Assembly (NCBI GenBank): GCA_964292325.1 | Contig: CAXYVG010000041.1 | Location: 1 to 31,671 of the forward strand | From: CTSoil-075 sp964292325 | GTDB taxonomy: Bacteria; Bacillota; Negativicutes; DSM-13327 | Reading direction: 5' to 3' | DNA: 31,671 nucleotides | Shown: positions 23,112 through 31,346 of the stretch, in pieces | How the letters are laid out: every line of letters starts with the position of its first letter | Position numbering within the stretch: the stretch's first letter is position 1 | Translations under genes and position numbers: made by a program | The notes under the pieces: generated by a model | The model's input: only the letters and a program-made list of their open reading frames with translations | The model's database searches: none | What the model was told of the DNA's origin: nothing

Positions 23112-25160
23112 TTAACTACAAAATATCGTGCCCATTTGCTGTCTAAATTTTTGGTTTAAGACAGAACGTATGCTACTAAAATCCTCATCGCTTGCAACAG
23201 TCTTCTCCGCTGCGGGCTTAGCCTCCATAAAAATGCTGGTATCATTTATAATATCTGCTATCTTCAAATCCGGTAAACCATGTTGCCGAGTACCAAAAAA
23301 CTGCCCAGGACCCCGTAGCTTCAAATCTTCTTCTGCTAAAACAAAACCATCATTCGTTTTTGTCATAATCGTTAATCGTTCTTGTGTCTCTGGATTTTTG
23401 TTATCCGAAAGTAAAATACAATAAGACTGATGAGCACCTCTACCAATACGTCCTCGCAGCTGATGCAATTGAGCTAACCCAAACCGTTCCGCACCCTCAA
23501 TCACCATGACAGTTGCATTGGGAACATTCACGCCCACTTCAATAACGGTGGTTGCTACCAATACTTTTATATCTCCACGATAAAAAGCATTCATCACAGC
23601 TTCTTTTTCAGCAGCCTTCATCTTACCATGAACAAGACCGCAAGCAATCCCCTTTAGATCACTTTGCATTAATTGTTCGTGTAGTTCCACTGCCGATTGT
23701 GCATCAATCTTTTCTGACTCTTCTACCAAAGGACAAACCACATATGCTTGGCGTCCACTCTGTACTTCATCTACAATAAACTTATATACCAATGGACGCC
23801 GATCACTACCACGCACAAAAGTCCTGATCGGTTTACGACCAGGAGGCAACTGCCGAATCGACGATACATCCAGATCTCCATATACCGTTAATGCCATCGT
23901 TCTGGGTATCGGCGTAGCGGTCATAACTAGTACATCCGGCATATTGCCCTTTTCCTGTAAAATCCCCCGCTGACGAACACCAAATCGATGCTGTTCATCG
24001 GTAATAACGAGTCCTAACTGTTTAAAGACAACAGACTCTTGAATCAAAGCATGCGTACCAATTACTACATCTACCAAACCATTCTGCATTTTTTCCAATA
24101 CTTGTTCACGAGATCGCCGCGTTAACCGTCCCGTTAATAAACTAACGGTAATCCCCAACGGAGCAAATAGCTCTGAAAGCGTCTTATAGTGCTGCTCAGC
24201 TAATATTTCTGTGGGAACCATCATAGCCCCCTGATAGCCATTTTCGACTGTCTTAATCAATGCCAGAGCCGCTATAATCGTTTTACCAGAACCAACGTCT
24301 CCCTGAACCAAGCGTTGCATAGGCGCTACATCTTCCATATCACACTTAACCTCAGATAATACTTGTTGCTGATCATCAGTTAATGTGAAAGGTATTTGCT
24401 TTTTTACTTGAATCGATAAGGCCTCATCCACTCCATGCTTAATACCAATATGACGACTGCGATGTTGCTTTTTTAAAAATAACAAGCCACATTGTAGTAA
24501 ATATAATTCTTCAAATACCAATCTTCGTCTCGCTTGTTCTAAAAGTTCCATTTTTTGTGGAAAATGAATATTATTAAACGCTCCCCTACGATCGAGTAAC
24601 GAATATTGCTCCATAATTTTTTGGGGTAATATTTCATTCATATTCGGATGCTGTTTGAGAACTTGGCTAATCAATTTCCGTAGGAAGCGTTGATTTATAT
24701 TTTCACTTGCTGCATATACGGGTACAATGCGTCCTGTCTCGACTATCTCTTGATCATCAATGACCTCTATTTCTGGATTACTAACTTCTACTTGATAATA
24801 ACTTTTAACCTTACCTGATATTAAAAGCTCCATACCAGGTTGATATTTTTTTTTCATATGAGGTTGATTAAACCAAACCAATTGGGCTGTCCCCGTCGAA
24901 TCGGTCACTGCAATTTTCGTGATCTGTAAACCAGTGCGAGGTTTACTCACTGTAATATTCATCACTTTCGCTCGAAAAGTTTCTATTTGTCCATCAACTA
25001 AGTGGCTTATCATTTTTAGTTGACTGCGATCCTCATAACGGCGAGGAAAATACTCCAGCAAATCGCCAATCGTAAAGATTGATAATTTAGCTAATAGACT
25101 CGCCTTATTCGGTCCTACCCCCTTAATATATTGAATACTAGATAACCAATTGCATTCCAA
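23112..25160 (-). CDS. recG: ATP-dependent DNA helicase RecG
   Basis: This 682-residue superfamily 2 helicase remodels stalled replication forks and branched DNA. An N-terminal wedge with an OB fold occupies about residues 45-240. The motor shows GDVGSGKT (287-294), DEQHRFGVRQR, ATPIPRT, VEVGVNVPNA and QLRGRIGRG in order, all intact. The C-terminus is of the usual length. The start is a TTG at 25160 giving MECNWLSSIQYIKGVGP, with AAGGG nine bases before it; a TTG at 25178 and a GTG at 25169 are less likely. No partner gene is close: the DUF1858 gene upstream ends in its own terminator. Confidence 0.96.
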   Translation of the reverse strand: MECNWLSSIQYIKGVGPNKASLLAKLSIFTIGDLLEYFPRRYEDRSQLKMISHLVDGQIETFRAKVMNITVSKPRTGLQITKIAVTDSTGTAQLVWFNQPHMKKKYQPGMELLISGKVKSYYQVEVSNPEIEVIDDQEIVETGRIVPVYAASENINQRFLRKLISQVLKQHPNMNEILPQKIMEQYSLLDRRGAFNNIHFPQKMELLEQARRRLVFEELYLLQCGLLFLKKQHRSRHIGIKHGVDEALSIQVKKQIPFTLTDDQQQVLSEVKCDMEDVAPMQRLVQGDVGSGKTIIAALALIKTVENGYQGAMMVPTEILAEQHYKTLSELFAPLGITVSLLTGRLTRRSREQVLEKMQNGLVDVVIGTHALIQESVVFKQLGLVITDEQHRFGVRQRGILQEKGNMPDVLVMTATPIPRTMALTVYGDLDVSSIRQLPPGRKPIRTFVRGSDRRPLVYKFIVDEVQSGRQAYVVCPLVEESEKIDAQSAVELHEQLMQSDLKGIACGLVHGKMKAAEKEAVMNAFYRGDIKVLVATTVIEVGVNVPNATVMVIEGAERFGLAQLHQLRGRIGRGAHQSYCILLSDNKNPETQERLTIMTKTNDGFVLAEEDLKLRGPGQFFGTRQHGLPDLKIADIINDTSIFMEAKPAAEKTVASDEDFSSIRSVLNQKFRQQMGTIFCS

Positions 25161-25278
25161 AACAATCACCCTTATCAAAATAAATCCTTGCTACTAATCA
25201 TCCTCATGGCAATCGTCGAGTATAGGCTAACAATAAATTTGTCATTTTCTTAATACTTTATATATGGTGCTATAAGAA

Positions 25279-25304
25279 AATAGGCAAAATTACTTTGCCT
25301 ATTG
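25279..25304 (-). terminator. Terminator overlapping the DUF1858 stop codon
   Basis: AATAGGCAAA and TTTGCCTATT pair around a short loop, and on the minus strand TTCTTAT follows. The stem includes the TAG stop of the DUF1858 gene, which isolates that gene from recG. Confidence 0.7.
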
Positions 25305-25496
25305 TTCAAAATTCATTTCATTTAGTTCTTTTAGTAGCGCATCAACATCAATGTCATGCATTTTCGCACCATTTTCGATCGATTCATTCGTCGCTCCCAT
25401 ACATCCGATGCATCCCATACCATGTCTAGCAAAAATTTCACGAGCCATTGGATAAGAGCGAAGTACTTTAATGATTGCTGTTTCTTTAGTAATCAT
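25299..25496 (-). CDS. DUF1858 / hybrid-cluster-associated disulfide protein
   Basis: This 65-residue protein is a complete DUF1858-type domain with the pattern GMGCIGCMGATNESIENGA, where the CxxC pair is Cys28 and Cys31 or close to these. It resembles the redox-disulfide domain found beside hybrid cluster proteins and the N-terminal domain of ScdA-like iron-sulfur repair proteins. A role in thiol redox chemistry or iron-sulfur stress is therefore possible but unproven. The ATG has GGAG nine bases upstream. It is a single gene between divergent rpmB and recG. Such proteins are common in anaerobes. Confidence 0.85.
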   Translation of the reverse strand: MITKETAIIKVLRSYPMAREIFARHGMGCIGCMGATNESIENGAKMHDIDVDALLKELNEMNFEQ

Positions 25497-25628
25497 TCTT
25501 CACGTCTCCTCTACTTCTTTCTATTGCTCTGTACTTCAATAAATGTATTAAAAATTCCTGCCATCATGCTTATGTTTCCATATCTTTATAAAAAAATGTA
25601 TAAATAACGCCCGTCTTAAAAATATGCC

Positions 25629-25658
25629 TTGCATTTAGTCCGTATTTTATGCTAAAAT
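25629..25658 (+). promoter_or_regulatory. Putative sigma-A promoter of rpmB
   Basis: TTGCAT (25629-25634) and TAAAAT (25653-25658) are spaced by 18 bases, about 55 bases before the rpmB start on the same strand. Both boxes match the consensus at four or five positions. Confidence 0.55.
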
Positions 25659-25712
25659 ACTACTGTTATTGTAATAAGGATATCTTGTCCTTCATCAAAG
25701 GAGGTGGAATAA

Positions 25713-25904
25713 ATGGCAAATCTTTGTGAAATCTGCAGTAAAAGCCCAAGTAGCGGCAATAATGTCAGCCACTCTCACTTAAAATCTAAACGTACTTGGA
25801 AACCAAACATTCAAAGAGTAAAAGCTATCGTGAATGGTGAAGTAAAACGAGTTAACACTTGCACTCGTTGCTTACGTTCAGGAAAAGTACAACGTGCTAT
25901 CTAA
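25713..25904 (+). CDS. rpmB: 50S ribosomal protein L28 (zinc-ribbon form)
   Basis: This 63-residue ribosomal protein of the large subunit has the standard L28 core with HSHLKSKRTWKPNIQ and a C-terminal VNTCTRCLRSGKV. Two Cys pairs, LCEIC near the start and CTRC near the end, make this the zinc-binding C+ form, which in some bacteria is exchanged for a zinc-free copy under zinc limitation. No Zur-like palindrome is evident upstream. AAAGGAGGTGG precedes the ATG. It is a single-gene unit with its own promoter and a strong terminator. Confidence 0.97.
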   Translation: MANLCEICSKSPSSGNNVSHSHLKSKRTWKPNIQRVKAIVNGEVKRVNTCTRCLRSGKVQRAI

Positions 25905-25946
25905 TTAAAATCAAAAGTTAATATAATTTATGATTTTGGCACAACA

Positions 25947-25974
25947 AAAAGACTGGGAAAATTCCCAGTCTTTT
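25947..25974. terminator. Bidirectional terminator between rpmB and hslO
   Basis: AAAAGACTGGGAA and TTCCCAGTCTTTT pair perfectly around a minimal loop, with A- and T-runs on the two sides. It can end rpmB on the plus strand and hslO, whose stop is at 25976, on the minus strand. Confidence 0.9.
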
Positions 25975-25975
25975 C

Positions 25976-26860
25976 TTATTGCCTATTTTTCTCTGTGATA
26001 AGCGAAATAACTTCTTGCAGTTCCTTTTGATCGAATAAATATTTTTCCCCACAAAAGTGACAACAAACCTCCGCTTCTCCATCACTAATGATCATATCCT
26101 GTATTTCTTTTTCGCCAAGACTGATCAGCATATCCTGTACCCTTTCATGGGAACAAGGACACTTAAACTCAACAGACATCTTTTCATGTAACGTGACTGG
26201 TAAATCCGCAAATAGTATATTGATAATATCAGTAGCATCTTTACCTTCTTTTACTAGTTGAGAGATGGGTGGTATAGCTGCAATATTTTTTTCAATCGTA
26301 CACAGTACATCATCATCTGCATCTGGCAATGCTTGTATCATAAAGCCTCCAGATGCCCCTACCGTTAAATCTGGTTCCACCAATACACCAAGAGCTACAC
26401 TCGATGGCGTTTGTTCTGATACTAGTAAATATTGCGTTACATCTTCTGCAATTTCTCCGCTTACTAGTTCTGAGCTACCGGTAAATGGTTGCTTCAGCCC
26501 CGTAAACCGCGTTACATAAATTTGTCCATTACCAACCGCTGTACCTACATCCAGTTTTGCACCACGCAGTGGTACATCCGTCTGCGGATTTCTTACATAA
26601 CCACGAACAGCGCCACTTGCATGGGCATCTGCAACAATTTCTCCTAGCGGTCCATCACCTGCAATACGAATCGTAATACTTTCATCATTTTTAAGATTAA
26701 CCGCCATTAATAGAGCCGCGGTCATAGTGCGTCCAAGAGCCGCCGCAGCGACTGGATAGCAATCATGCCTTTGCCTTGCCTCTTCAACTAAATTTGTCGT
26801 AACGGTAGCAAAAGCCCTTACTCCACCTATTGTCGTGGCTTTGATAATATGATCTTGCAT
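25976..26860 (-). CDS. hslO: Hsp33 redox-regulated chaperone
   Basis: This 294-residue chaperone is activated by oxidation: zinc is released from four cysteines, disulfides form and the linker unfolds to hold client proteins. The zinc-binding cysteines are Cys234 and Cys236 (CPC) and Cys267 and Cys270 (CHFC), an intact CxC-CxxC redox switch. The N-terminal core with AAAALGRTMTAALLMA (about 38-53) is typical. AGGAGGACAA precedes the ATG. It starts eight bases after the phosphodiesterase stop, so it is probably the last gene of the transcript coming from the riboflavin operon, unless an internal promoter exists. Confidence 0.96.
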   Translation of the reverse strand: MQDHIIKATTIGGVRAFATVTTNLVEEARQRHDCYPVAAAALGRTMTAALLMAVNLKNDESITIRIAGDGPLGEIVADAHASGAVRGYVRNPQTDVPLRGAKLDVGTAVGNGQIYVTRFTGLKQPFTGSSELVSGEIAEDVTQYLLVSEQTPSSVALGVLVEPDLTVGASGGFMIQALPDADDDVLCTIEKNIAAIPPISQLVKEGKDATDIINILFADLPVTLHEKMSVEFKCPCSHERVQDMLISLGEKEIQDMIISDGEAEVCCHFCGEKYLFDQKELQEVISLITEKNRQ

Positions 26861-26868
26861 TTGTCCTC

Positions 26869-27423
26869 CTATAACTGCTCAGACATCAGTACTTTCCCTG
26901 TTTCAACGTCTAAGACTTCAATCGTATGGTCCACTAATCTAGCAATCGTACCACGGCCATCTGCAGCTTTAGACATAGCAGGAGATCCTGGATTTAAATA
27001 AATAGTACCATTGATTTTTTCCAGTACTGGTATATGAGTATGACCAGTGATAAATAAAGCCGCCTTAAATCTCACTGCCATTTCTTGTTTTGTTTGTTCC
27101 GTCAAAGTATGTCCATGGTTTACCACAATTGGAATTCCTTCCATCATGATATATGCGTAAGGAGATTGGATAGGCATAGTAAGAACCATGCCATCCACAT
27201 CTGCATCACAATTACCGCAGGCTACTATGATCGGAATTTTACAAGCATTTAATGCTGTAGCTAATTGCTTAGGATCATATTCTGCCGGAATATCATTGCG
27301 CGGACCATGATATAGTATATCACCAGCATGAATGATTAATTCACACTCACTAAAGTATTGATTATACACCTTTTCCCACGTCGCCAAGCATCCATGGGTA
27401 TCACTAATGATGCCTATCTTCAT
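26869..27423 (-). CDS. YfcE/MJ0936-type metallophosphoesterase
   Basis: This 184-residue calcineurin-like phosphoesterase has all metal-ligand motifs in order: SDTHG (7-11), HAGD, CGNCD, NHGH and GHTH. Size and motif spacing match the YfcE/YsnB phosphodiesterase group, known to hydrolyse model phosphodiesters; the natural substrate is unresolved. The ATG follows a weak AGGGTGATTGT site, so translation may be low or coupled. It lies 42 bases downstream of ribH and eight bases before hslO, suggesting read-through from the riboflavin genes. A riboflavin-related role is not supported by anything beyond location. Confidence 0.9.
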   Translation of the reverse strand: MKIGIISDTHGCLATWEKVYNQYFSECELIIHAGDILYHGPRNDIPAEYDPKQLATALNACKIPIIVACGNCDADVDGMVLTMPIQSPYAYIMMEGIPIVVNHGHTLTEQTKQEMAVRFKAALFITGHTHIPVLEKINGTIYLNPGSPAMSKAADGRGTIARLVDHTIEVLDVETGKVLMSEQL

Positions 27424-27465
27424 ACAATCACCCTATTATTTCCTGGAAATATTTTACTTTCACAA

Positions 27466-27930
27466 TTAAAGATCTCTTAATAGATTCGCCATTTCAATGG
27501 CACTAACAGCTGCATCAAAACCTTTATTACCAGCTTTTGTGCCAGCTCTCTCAATCGCTTGCTCTATCGATTCTGTAGTTAATACACCAAACATTACAGG
27601 GACTCCACTTGCCATACCAACTTGAGCTACCCCTTTGGAAACTTCGGAACATACATAATCATAATGACTCGTGCTGCCACGAATGACAGTACCTAAACAA
27701 ATAACAGCATCATATTTTTTACTAAACGCCATTTTTTGAGCCACTAAAGGAATTTCAAAAGCCCCTGGCACCCAAGCGATTGAAATATCATCGTCTTTCA
27801 CACCATGACGTTTCAGACCATCTAAAGCTCCACCAAGAAGTTTGTTGTTAATAAATTCATTAAATCTTGCTACTACAATCCCTACTCGTAATCCATCGGC
27901 TACCAATTGTCCTTCAATAATTTTTGCCAT
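27466..27930 (-). CDS. ribH: 6,7-dimethyl-8-ribityllumazine synthase
   Basis: This 154-residue enzyme condenses 5-amino-6-ribitylaminouracil with 3,4-dihydroxy-2-butanone 4-phosphate to give lumazine, the riboflavin synthase substrate. VVARFNEFINNKLL near the start, AWVPGAFEIPLVAQKM, and LGTVIRGSTSHYDYVC, including the catalytic His region, are all present. Many bacterial homologues form 60-subunit capsids. GAGGGGGATAA precedes the ATG. It lies 96 bases after ribBA, and a stable hairpin without a T-run sits in that gap. Expression is expected to follow FMN through the operon riboswitch. Confidence 0.97.
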   Translation of the reverse strand: MAKIIEGQLVADGLRVGIVVARFNEFINNKLLGGALDGLKRHGVKDDDISIAWVPGAFEIPLVAQKMAFSKKYDAVICLGTVIRGSTSHYDYVCSEVSKGVAQVGMASGVPVMFGVLTTESIEQAIERAGTKAGNKGFDAAVSAIEMANLLRDL

Positions 27931-27976
27931 TTTATTATCCCCCTCTATATTATGTCAGATTATATAAACTAGACTT

Positions 27977-28008
27977 GATTCAGATGGAGTGTTAACTCCA
28001 TCTGAATC
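27977..28008 (-). repeat. 13-bp hairpin in the ribBA-ribH gap
   Basis: GATTCAGATGGAG and CTCCATCTGAATC (27977-27989 and 27996-28008) pair perfectly around a six-base loop, and four more outer pairs are possible. No T-run follows on either strand, so it is unlikely to be a full terminator. It could mark an RNA processing or stabilising element inside the operon. Confidence 0.6.
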
Positions 28009-28026
28009 GTAGTCATCGGATAAATA

Positions 28027-29223
28027 TTATTGCTTAAGTAAATGCCCCATCTTCGTTTTTTTGACTGATAAATACCGTTGGTTAAAGCGATTGGCTTTTA
28101 TTTCAACTGGTACTCTCTCAGCAATTTTTAAACCATACCCTTCTAGTCCAGCTCTTTTTTCAGGATTATTGGTTAGTAAGCGAATGCTTGTTAAACCTAA
28201 ATCAACTAATATTTGAGCACCAATTCCATAATCTCTTAAATCAGGAGCAAAACCCAATAATTCATTGGCTTCTACCGTATCTTTCCCTTGATCTTGCAAA
28301 GCATAAGCACGGATCTTATTCGCAAGCCCAATACCACGACCTTCTTGTCGCATATATACCAATACACCTGCGCCTTCTTTATTAATCCGCTGCAAGGCAG
28401 TAGCCAATTGTTCTCCGCAATCACAACGTAGTGATCCGAGTGCATCGCCGGTTAAACATTCAGAATGTATCCGAACCAACACATTTTCTTTGCCAGAAAT
28501 ATCACCTTTAACCAATGCTAAATGACATTGATTGTCCAGTTCACTTTCATAAGAAATAAGTTTAAAGTCACCATATTGAGTTGGCAGTAAAGTTTCTGCT
28601 CCGCGGGTTACGAATTTTTCTGTTGCTTTGCGATATTTTATTAATTCAGCAATGGTAATGATCTTTAAATCATGCTTAGCCACAAATTCAAGCAAATCAG
28701 GTGTTCTTGCCATCGTACCATCATCATTCATGATTTCACAAATCACGCCTGCTGGATATAATCCTGCCAATTTAGGTAAATCAACAGCAGCTTCCGTATG
28801 TCCAGCACGTCTCAGTACTCCGCCTTCTACATACCGTAAAGGGAATATATGTCCTGGTCGTCTAAAATGCTCTGGCATCGCATTGGGATCTAGCATTGCG
28901 CTAATCGTATCCGCACGTTCATGTGCAGAAATCCCTGTTGTTGTCATATGGGCATCAACCGATACAGTAAAAGCAGTACAATGATTATCAGTATTATCAC
29001 ATACCATTGCTCCAATGCCTAGTTCATCAAGACGCGAACCAATGACTGGCATACAAATAAGTCCTCGTCCATAAGTAGCCATAAAATTAATAGCTTCAGG
29101 AGTCACCTTATCAGCCGCCATCAATAAGTCGCCTTCATTTTCTCTATCTTCATCATCCACGACAACAATCATTTTACCATTTTTTATATCTTCCAAAACC
29201 TCAGGAATCGTACTAAACTTCAT
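28027..29223 (-). CDS. ribBA: Bifunctional DHBP synthase / GTP cyclohydrolase II
   Basis: This 398-residue protein joins the two entry enzymes of riboflavin synthesis. The N-terminal half (about 1-200) is 3,4-dihydroxy-2-butanone-4-phosphate synthase, with VDDEDRENEGDL and the later HTEAAVDL region. The C-terminal half (about 205-398) is GTP cyclohydrolase II, with the zinc cysteines in SECLTGDALGSLRCDCG and RQEGRGIGL. Both active sites look intact. The ATG at 29223 follows GGAGG by seven bases; an adjacent ATG at 29226 is possible, while the longer frame to 29268 overlaps ribE and lacks a site. It is third in ribD-ribE-ribBA-ribH. Confidence 0.97.
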   Translation of the reverse strand: MKFSTIPEVLEDIKNGKMIVVVDDEDRENEGDLLMAADKVTPEAINFMATYGRGLICMPVIGSRLDELGIGAMVCDNTDNHCTAFTVSVDAHMTTTGISAHERADTISAMLDPNAMPEHFRRPGHIFPLRYVEGGVLRRAGHTEAAVDLPKLAGLYPAGVICEIMNDDGTMARTPDLLEFVAKHDLKIITIAELIKYRKATEKFVTRGAETLLPTQYGDFKLISYESELDNQCHLALVKGDISGKENVLVRIHSECLTGDALGSLRCDCGEQLATALQRINKEGAGVLVYMRQEGRGIGLANKIRAYALQDQGKDTVEANELLGFAPDLRDYGIGAQILVDLGLTSIRLLTNNPEKRAGLEGYGLKIAERVPVEIKANRFNQRYLSVKKTKMGHLLKQ

Positions 29224-29251
29224 CATAATACCTCCATTTTTTAACACATAT

Positions 29252-29911
29252 TTATATTGTAAAACCATGTTGCTGTAAAAAACTCATACTTACCTTACTT
29301 GTTTCACCTTGCTTGGGCGGAGTCTGTAGTCCCAGTAATTTTTCTACATATTTGCCAATAACATCCGCCTCTAAATTGACTATATCACCTGTTTTCTTAA
29401 AGCCCAACGTTGTCACCGAAGCACTGTGAGGAATCAAAGATACTGTAAACCAATCCCCCTCATACTCTACGACCGTTAAACTGATTCCATCAATTGCAAT
29501 GGATCCCTTCTTCATAATATAACGCATAATCTCAGGGCCAGCTTTTACCTTTACAATAATGGCATTATCATTCGCCTCTTTAGAAAGAATCGTCCCAACC
29601 CCATCAATATGACCACTGACAATATGACCACCAAAACGATCGCCAAGACGTAACGTTCGTTCTAAATTTACAATATTGCCAATTTTTAAAGCTGCAAGTG
29701 CCGTACTCTTTACGGTTTCTGGCATAACATCAGCTGTAAATTCTTTTTCCGTAAATTCCACAACCGTAAGACAAGTTCCATTAACGGCAATACTATCTCC
29801 AATTTTCACATCACTCATAATCGCACTTGCCGCTATTGTTAAACGTACGGATTTGACACCTCGAGCAATCGCTCTTACTTTACCCAATTCTTCCACAAGT
29901 CCGGTAAACAT
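29252..29911 (-). CDS. ribE: Riboflavin synthase alpha subunit
   Basis: This 219-residue enzyme dismutates two lumazine molecules into riboflavin and the ribitylaminouracil precursor. Two tandem lumazine-binding barrels start with MFTGLVEELG and, in the second, GGHIVSGHIDGVG; each barrel carries a substrate site. The ATG at 29911 lies inside the ribD coding region, with GGGAGGG just upstream, giving a 32-base overlap. This points to translational coupling from ribD. Downstream, ribBA begins after 28 bases. Length is normal. Confidence 0.97.
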   Translation of the reverse strand: MFTGLVEELGKVRAIARGVKSVRLTIAASAIMSDVKIGDSIAVNGTCLTVVEFTEKEFTADVMPETVKSTALAALKIGNIVNLERTLRLGDRFGGHIVSGHIDGVGTILSKEANDNAIIVKVKAGPEIMRYIMKKGSIAIDGISLTVVEYEGDWFTVSLIPHSASVTTLGFKKTGDIVNLEADVIGKYVEKLLGLQTPPKQGETSKVSMSFLQQHGFTI

Positions 29912-31010
29912 CGCGTCCCTCCCGGTTGCGCTTATAGGCGCTAATTAATATTTCTTCCCCAATTGACTCCATACTGATATCCTCAAATAAATAAGCATCA
30001 TTTACATTGGCGACTCCTTGTCCCCCGACTGGACCTTGGGCACTACTACCGCCAATAATCTTAGGAGCAATAAACCAATAGATCTTATCTACCAGATTAT
30101 CTGCCAACACTGAAGCATTTATACTGGCTCCGCCTTCCACCAATATACTGGTAATGGCTTTTTGACCTAAGATGATAAATAACTTTCGCAAATCTACTTG
30201 TTCTTGCTTGGCCTCTATGATCAGAACTTCTACACCACGTGATCGCAATGAGTCGATTCGATCTTTTGGTGCCCGATCCGTAACGGCAATGATTGTTGGC
30301 GCTAGTCCATCTGTCACTACATGTGCCTCAAGCGGAGTACGTGCCATGCTATCAATGACAATGCGAATCGGATTTTTCCCTGTTTCAGGTAAACGAGTCG
30401 TTAAATTCGGATCATCTGCAAAGATTGTACCAATTCCAACCAAAATAGCATCATAACAATCCCGAAGTTGATGAACACGTTCTCTAGATGCAGGACCAGT
30501 AATCCACTGAGAATGCCCTGTATAAGCGGCAATCTTACCATCAAGTGACATAGCAGTTTTTAAAACTACAAAAGGCATTTTAGTTGCAATCCATTTGATA
30601 AAAATTTCATTCAATTTTGCAGCTTCACTAGCAAGTACACCTTCTACGACTTCAATACCAGCTTCATGCAACTTATGAATACTTTGCCCCGCTACTAACG
30701 GATTAGGATCGGTCATAGCAATCACTACTTTTTTTATACCTGCAGCGATGACTGCCTCAACACATGGTCCCGTCCTTCCGTGATGAAAGCAAGGTTCTAA
30801 CGTTACATACATGGTAGCGCCATATGCGAGTTCTCCAGCTTGCTTTAGCGCATGTACTTCAGCATGAGGTGTGCCAGCTTTTCTATGCCAACCTTGTCCA
30901 ACTACTCGCCCATCATTTACGATCACAGCTCCAACCATTGGATTCGGACTTGTTCGCCCTATAGCATACTGAGCGATCGACAAAGCTTGTTGCATATACT
31001 GTTCGTCCAA
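29880..31010 (-). CDS. ribD: Bifunctional riboflavin deaminase/reductase
   Basis: This 376-residue enzyme deaminates and then reduces the pyrimidine intermediate of riboflavin synthesis. The deaminase domain (about 1-145) has the zinc motif His49-Ala-Glu51 and Cys74/Cys83 in PCFHHGRTGPC. The reductase domain (about 146-365) has VLKTAMSLDGKIA and ILVEGGA. The start is a TTG at 31010 behind GGAGGG, giving MDEQYMQQAL; that ribosome binding site touches the T-run of the riboswitch terminator. A TTG at 31025 would have to lie inside that site. It is the first gene of the operon, and its end overlaps ribE. Confidence 0.96.
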   Translation of the reverse strand: MDEQYMQQALSIAQYAIGRTSPNPMVGAVIVNDGRVVGQGWHRKAGTPHAEVHALKQAGELAYGATMYVTLEPCFHHGRTGPCVEAVIAAGIKKVVIAMTDPNPLVAGQSIHKLHEAGIEVVEGVLASEAAKLNEIFIKWIATKMPFVVLKTAMSLDGKIAAYTGHSQWITGPASRERVHQLRDCYDAILVGIGTIFADDPNLTTRLPETGKNPIRIVIDSMARTPLEAHVVTDGLAPTIIAVTDRAPKDRIDSLRSRGVEVLIIEAKQEQVDLRKLFIILGQKAITSILVEGGASINASVLADNLVDKIYWFIAPKIIGGSSAQGPVGGQGVANVNDAYLFEDISMESIGEEILISAYKRNREGRDVYRTCGRIG

Positions 31011-31023
31011 AATTGATCCCTCC

Positions 31024-31066
31024 AAAAAAATAAGCTGTTTAAAAAGTTTTTACACCTTTTAACAGC
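31024..31066 (-). terminator. Riboswitch-controlled terminator before ribD
   Basis: On the minus strand GCTGTT (31066-31061) pairs with AACAGC (31039-31034), with A/U-rich pairs inside, followed by TTATTTTTTT. It lies between the FMN aptamer and ribD. TGTAAAAA inside it can pair instead with TTTTTACA about 55 bases upstream (31115-31108), which suggests an antiterminator. Confidence 0.8.
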
Positions 31067-31173
31067 CTCATAGAACATAGTCGAATAGCAATAAATATTA
31101 AACCTTATGTAAAAAGAAGTATACACATCTCTTCATAGAAGGTACCGTATTATTACAATACGTATTAATATTA

Positions 31174-31301
31174 ACCTTTTTCCATCCAGACTATACTGTC
31201 GGCTCTGGAATTTCACCAGATCAGCCATACGGCTCGCGGGCTAGTCACCGCCGGTAAGGAATTAAAAGATTACTCTTTTTCACCTTGCCCCAAAGGCTTA
31301 C
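31174..31301 (-). promoter_or_regulatory. FMN riboswitch (RFN element)
   Basis: The conserved blocks of the RFN aptamer occur in order on the minus strand: GGGGCAAGGTGAAA (about 31292-31279), CCGGCGGT (31254-31247), AGCCCGCGAGC (31242-31232), TCTGGTGAAATTCCAGAGCC, and the closing GTCTGGATGG near 31185. It binds FMN and, when bound, is expected to let the terminator at 31024-31066 form and switch off ribD-ribH. Together with the linker to 31025, it accounts for the 300-base gap upstream of ribD. Confidence 0.97.
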
Positions 31302-31317
31302 TTATTTAATTATGTAT

Positions 31318-31346
31318 ATAATACCAGCATTATTGAGAAAAATCAA
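31318..31346 (-). promoter_or_regulatory. Putative sigma-A promoter of the riboflavin operon
   Basis: On the minus strand TTGATT (31346-31341) and TATTAT (31323-31318) are spaced by 17 bases, just ahead of the FMN aptamer. The -35 box overlaps the rpe stop codon at 31343-31345, so the rib promoter is embedded in the end of rpe. Confidence 0.65.
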
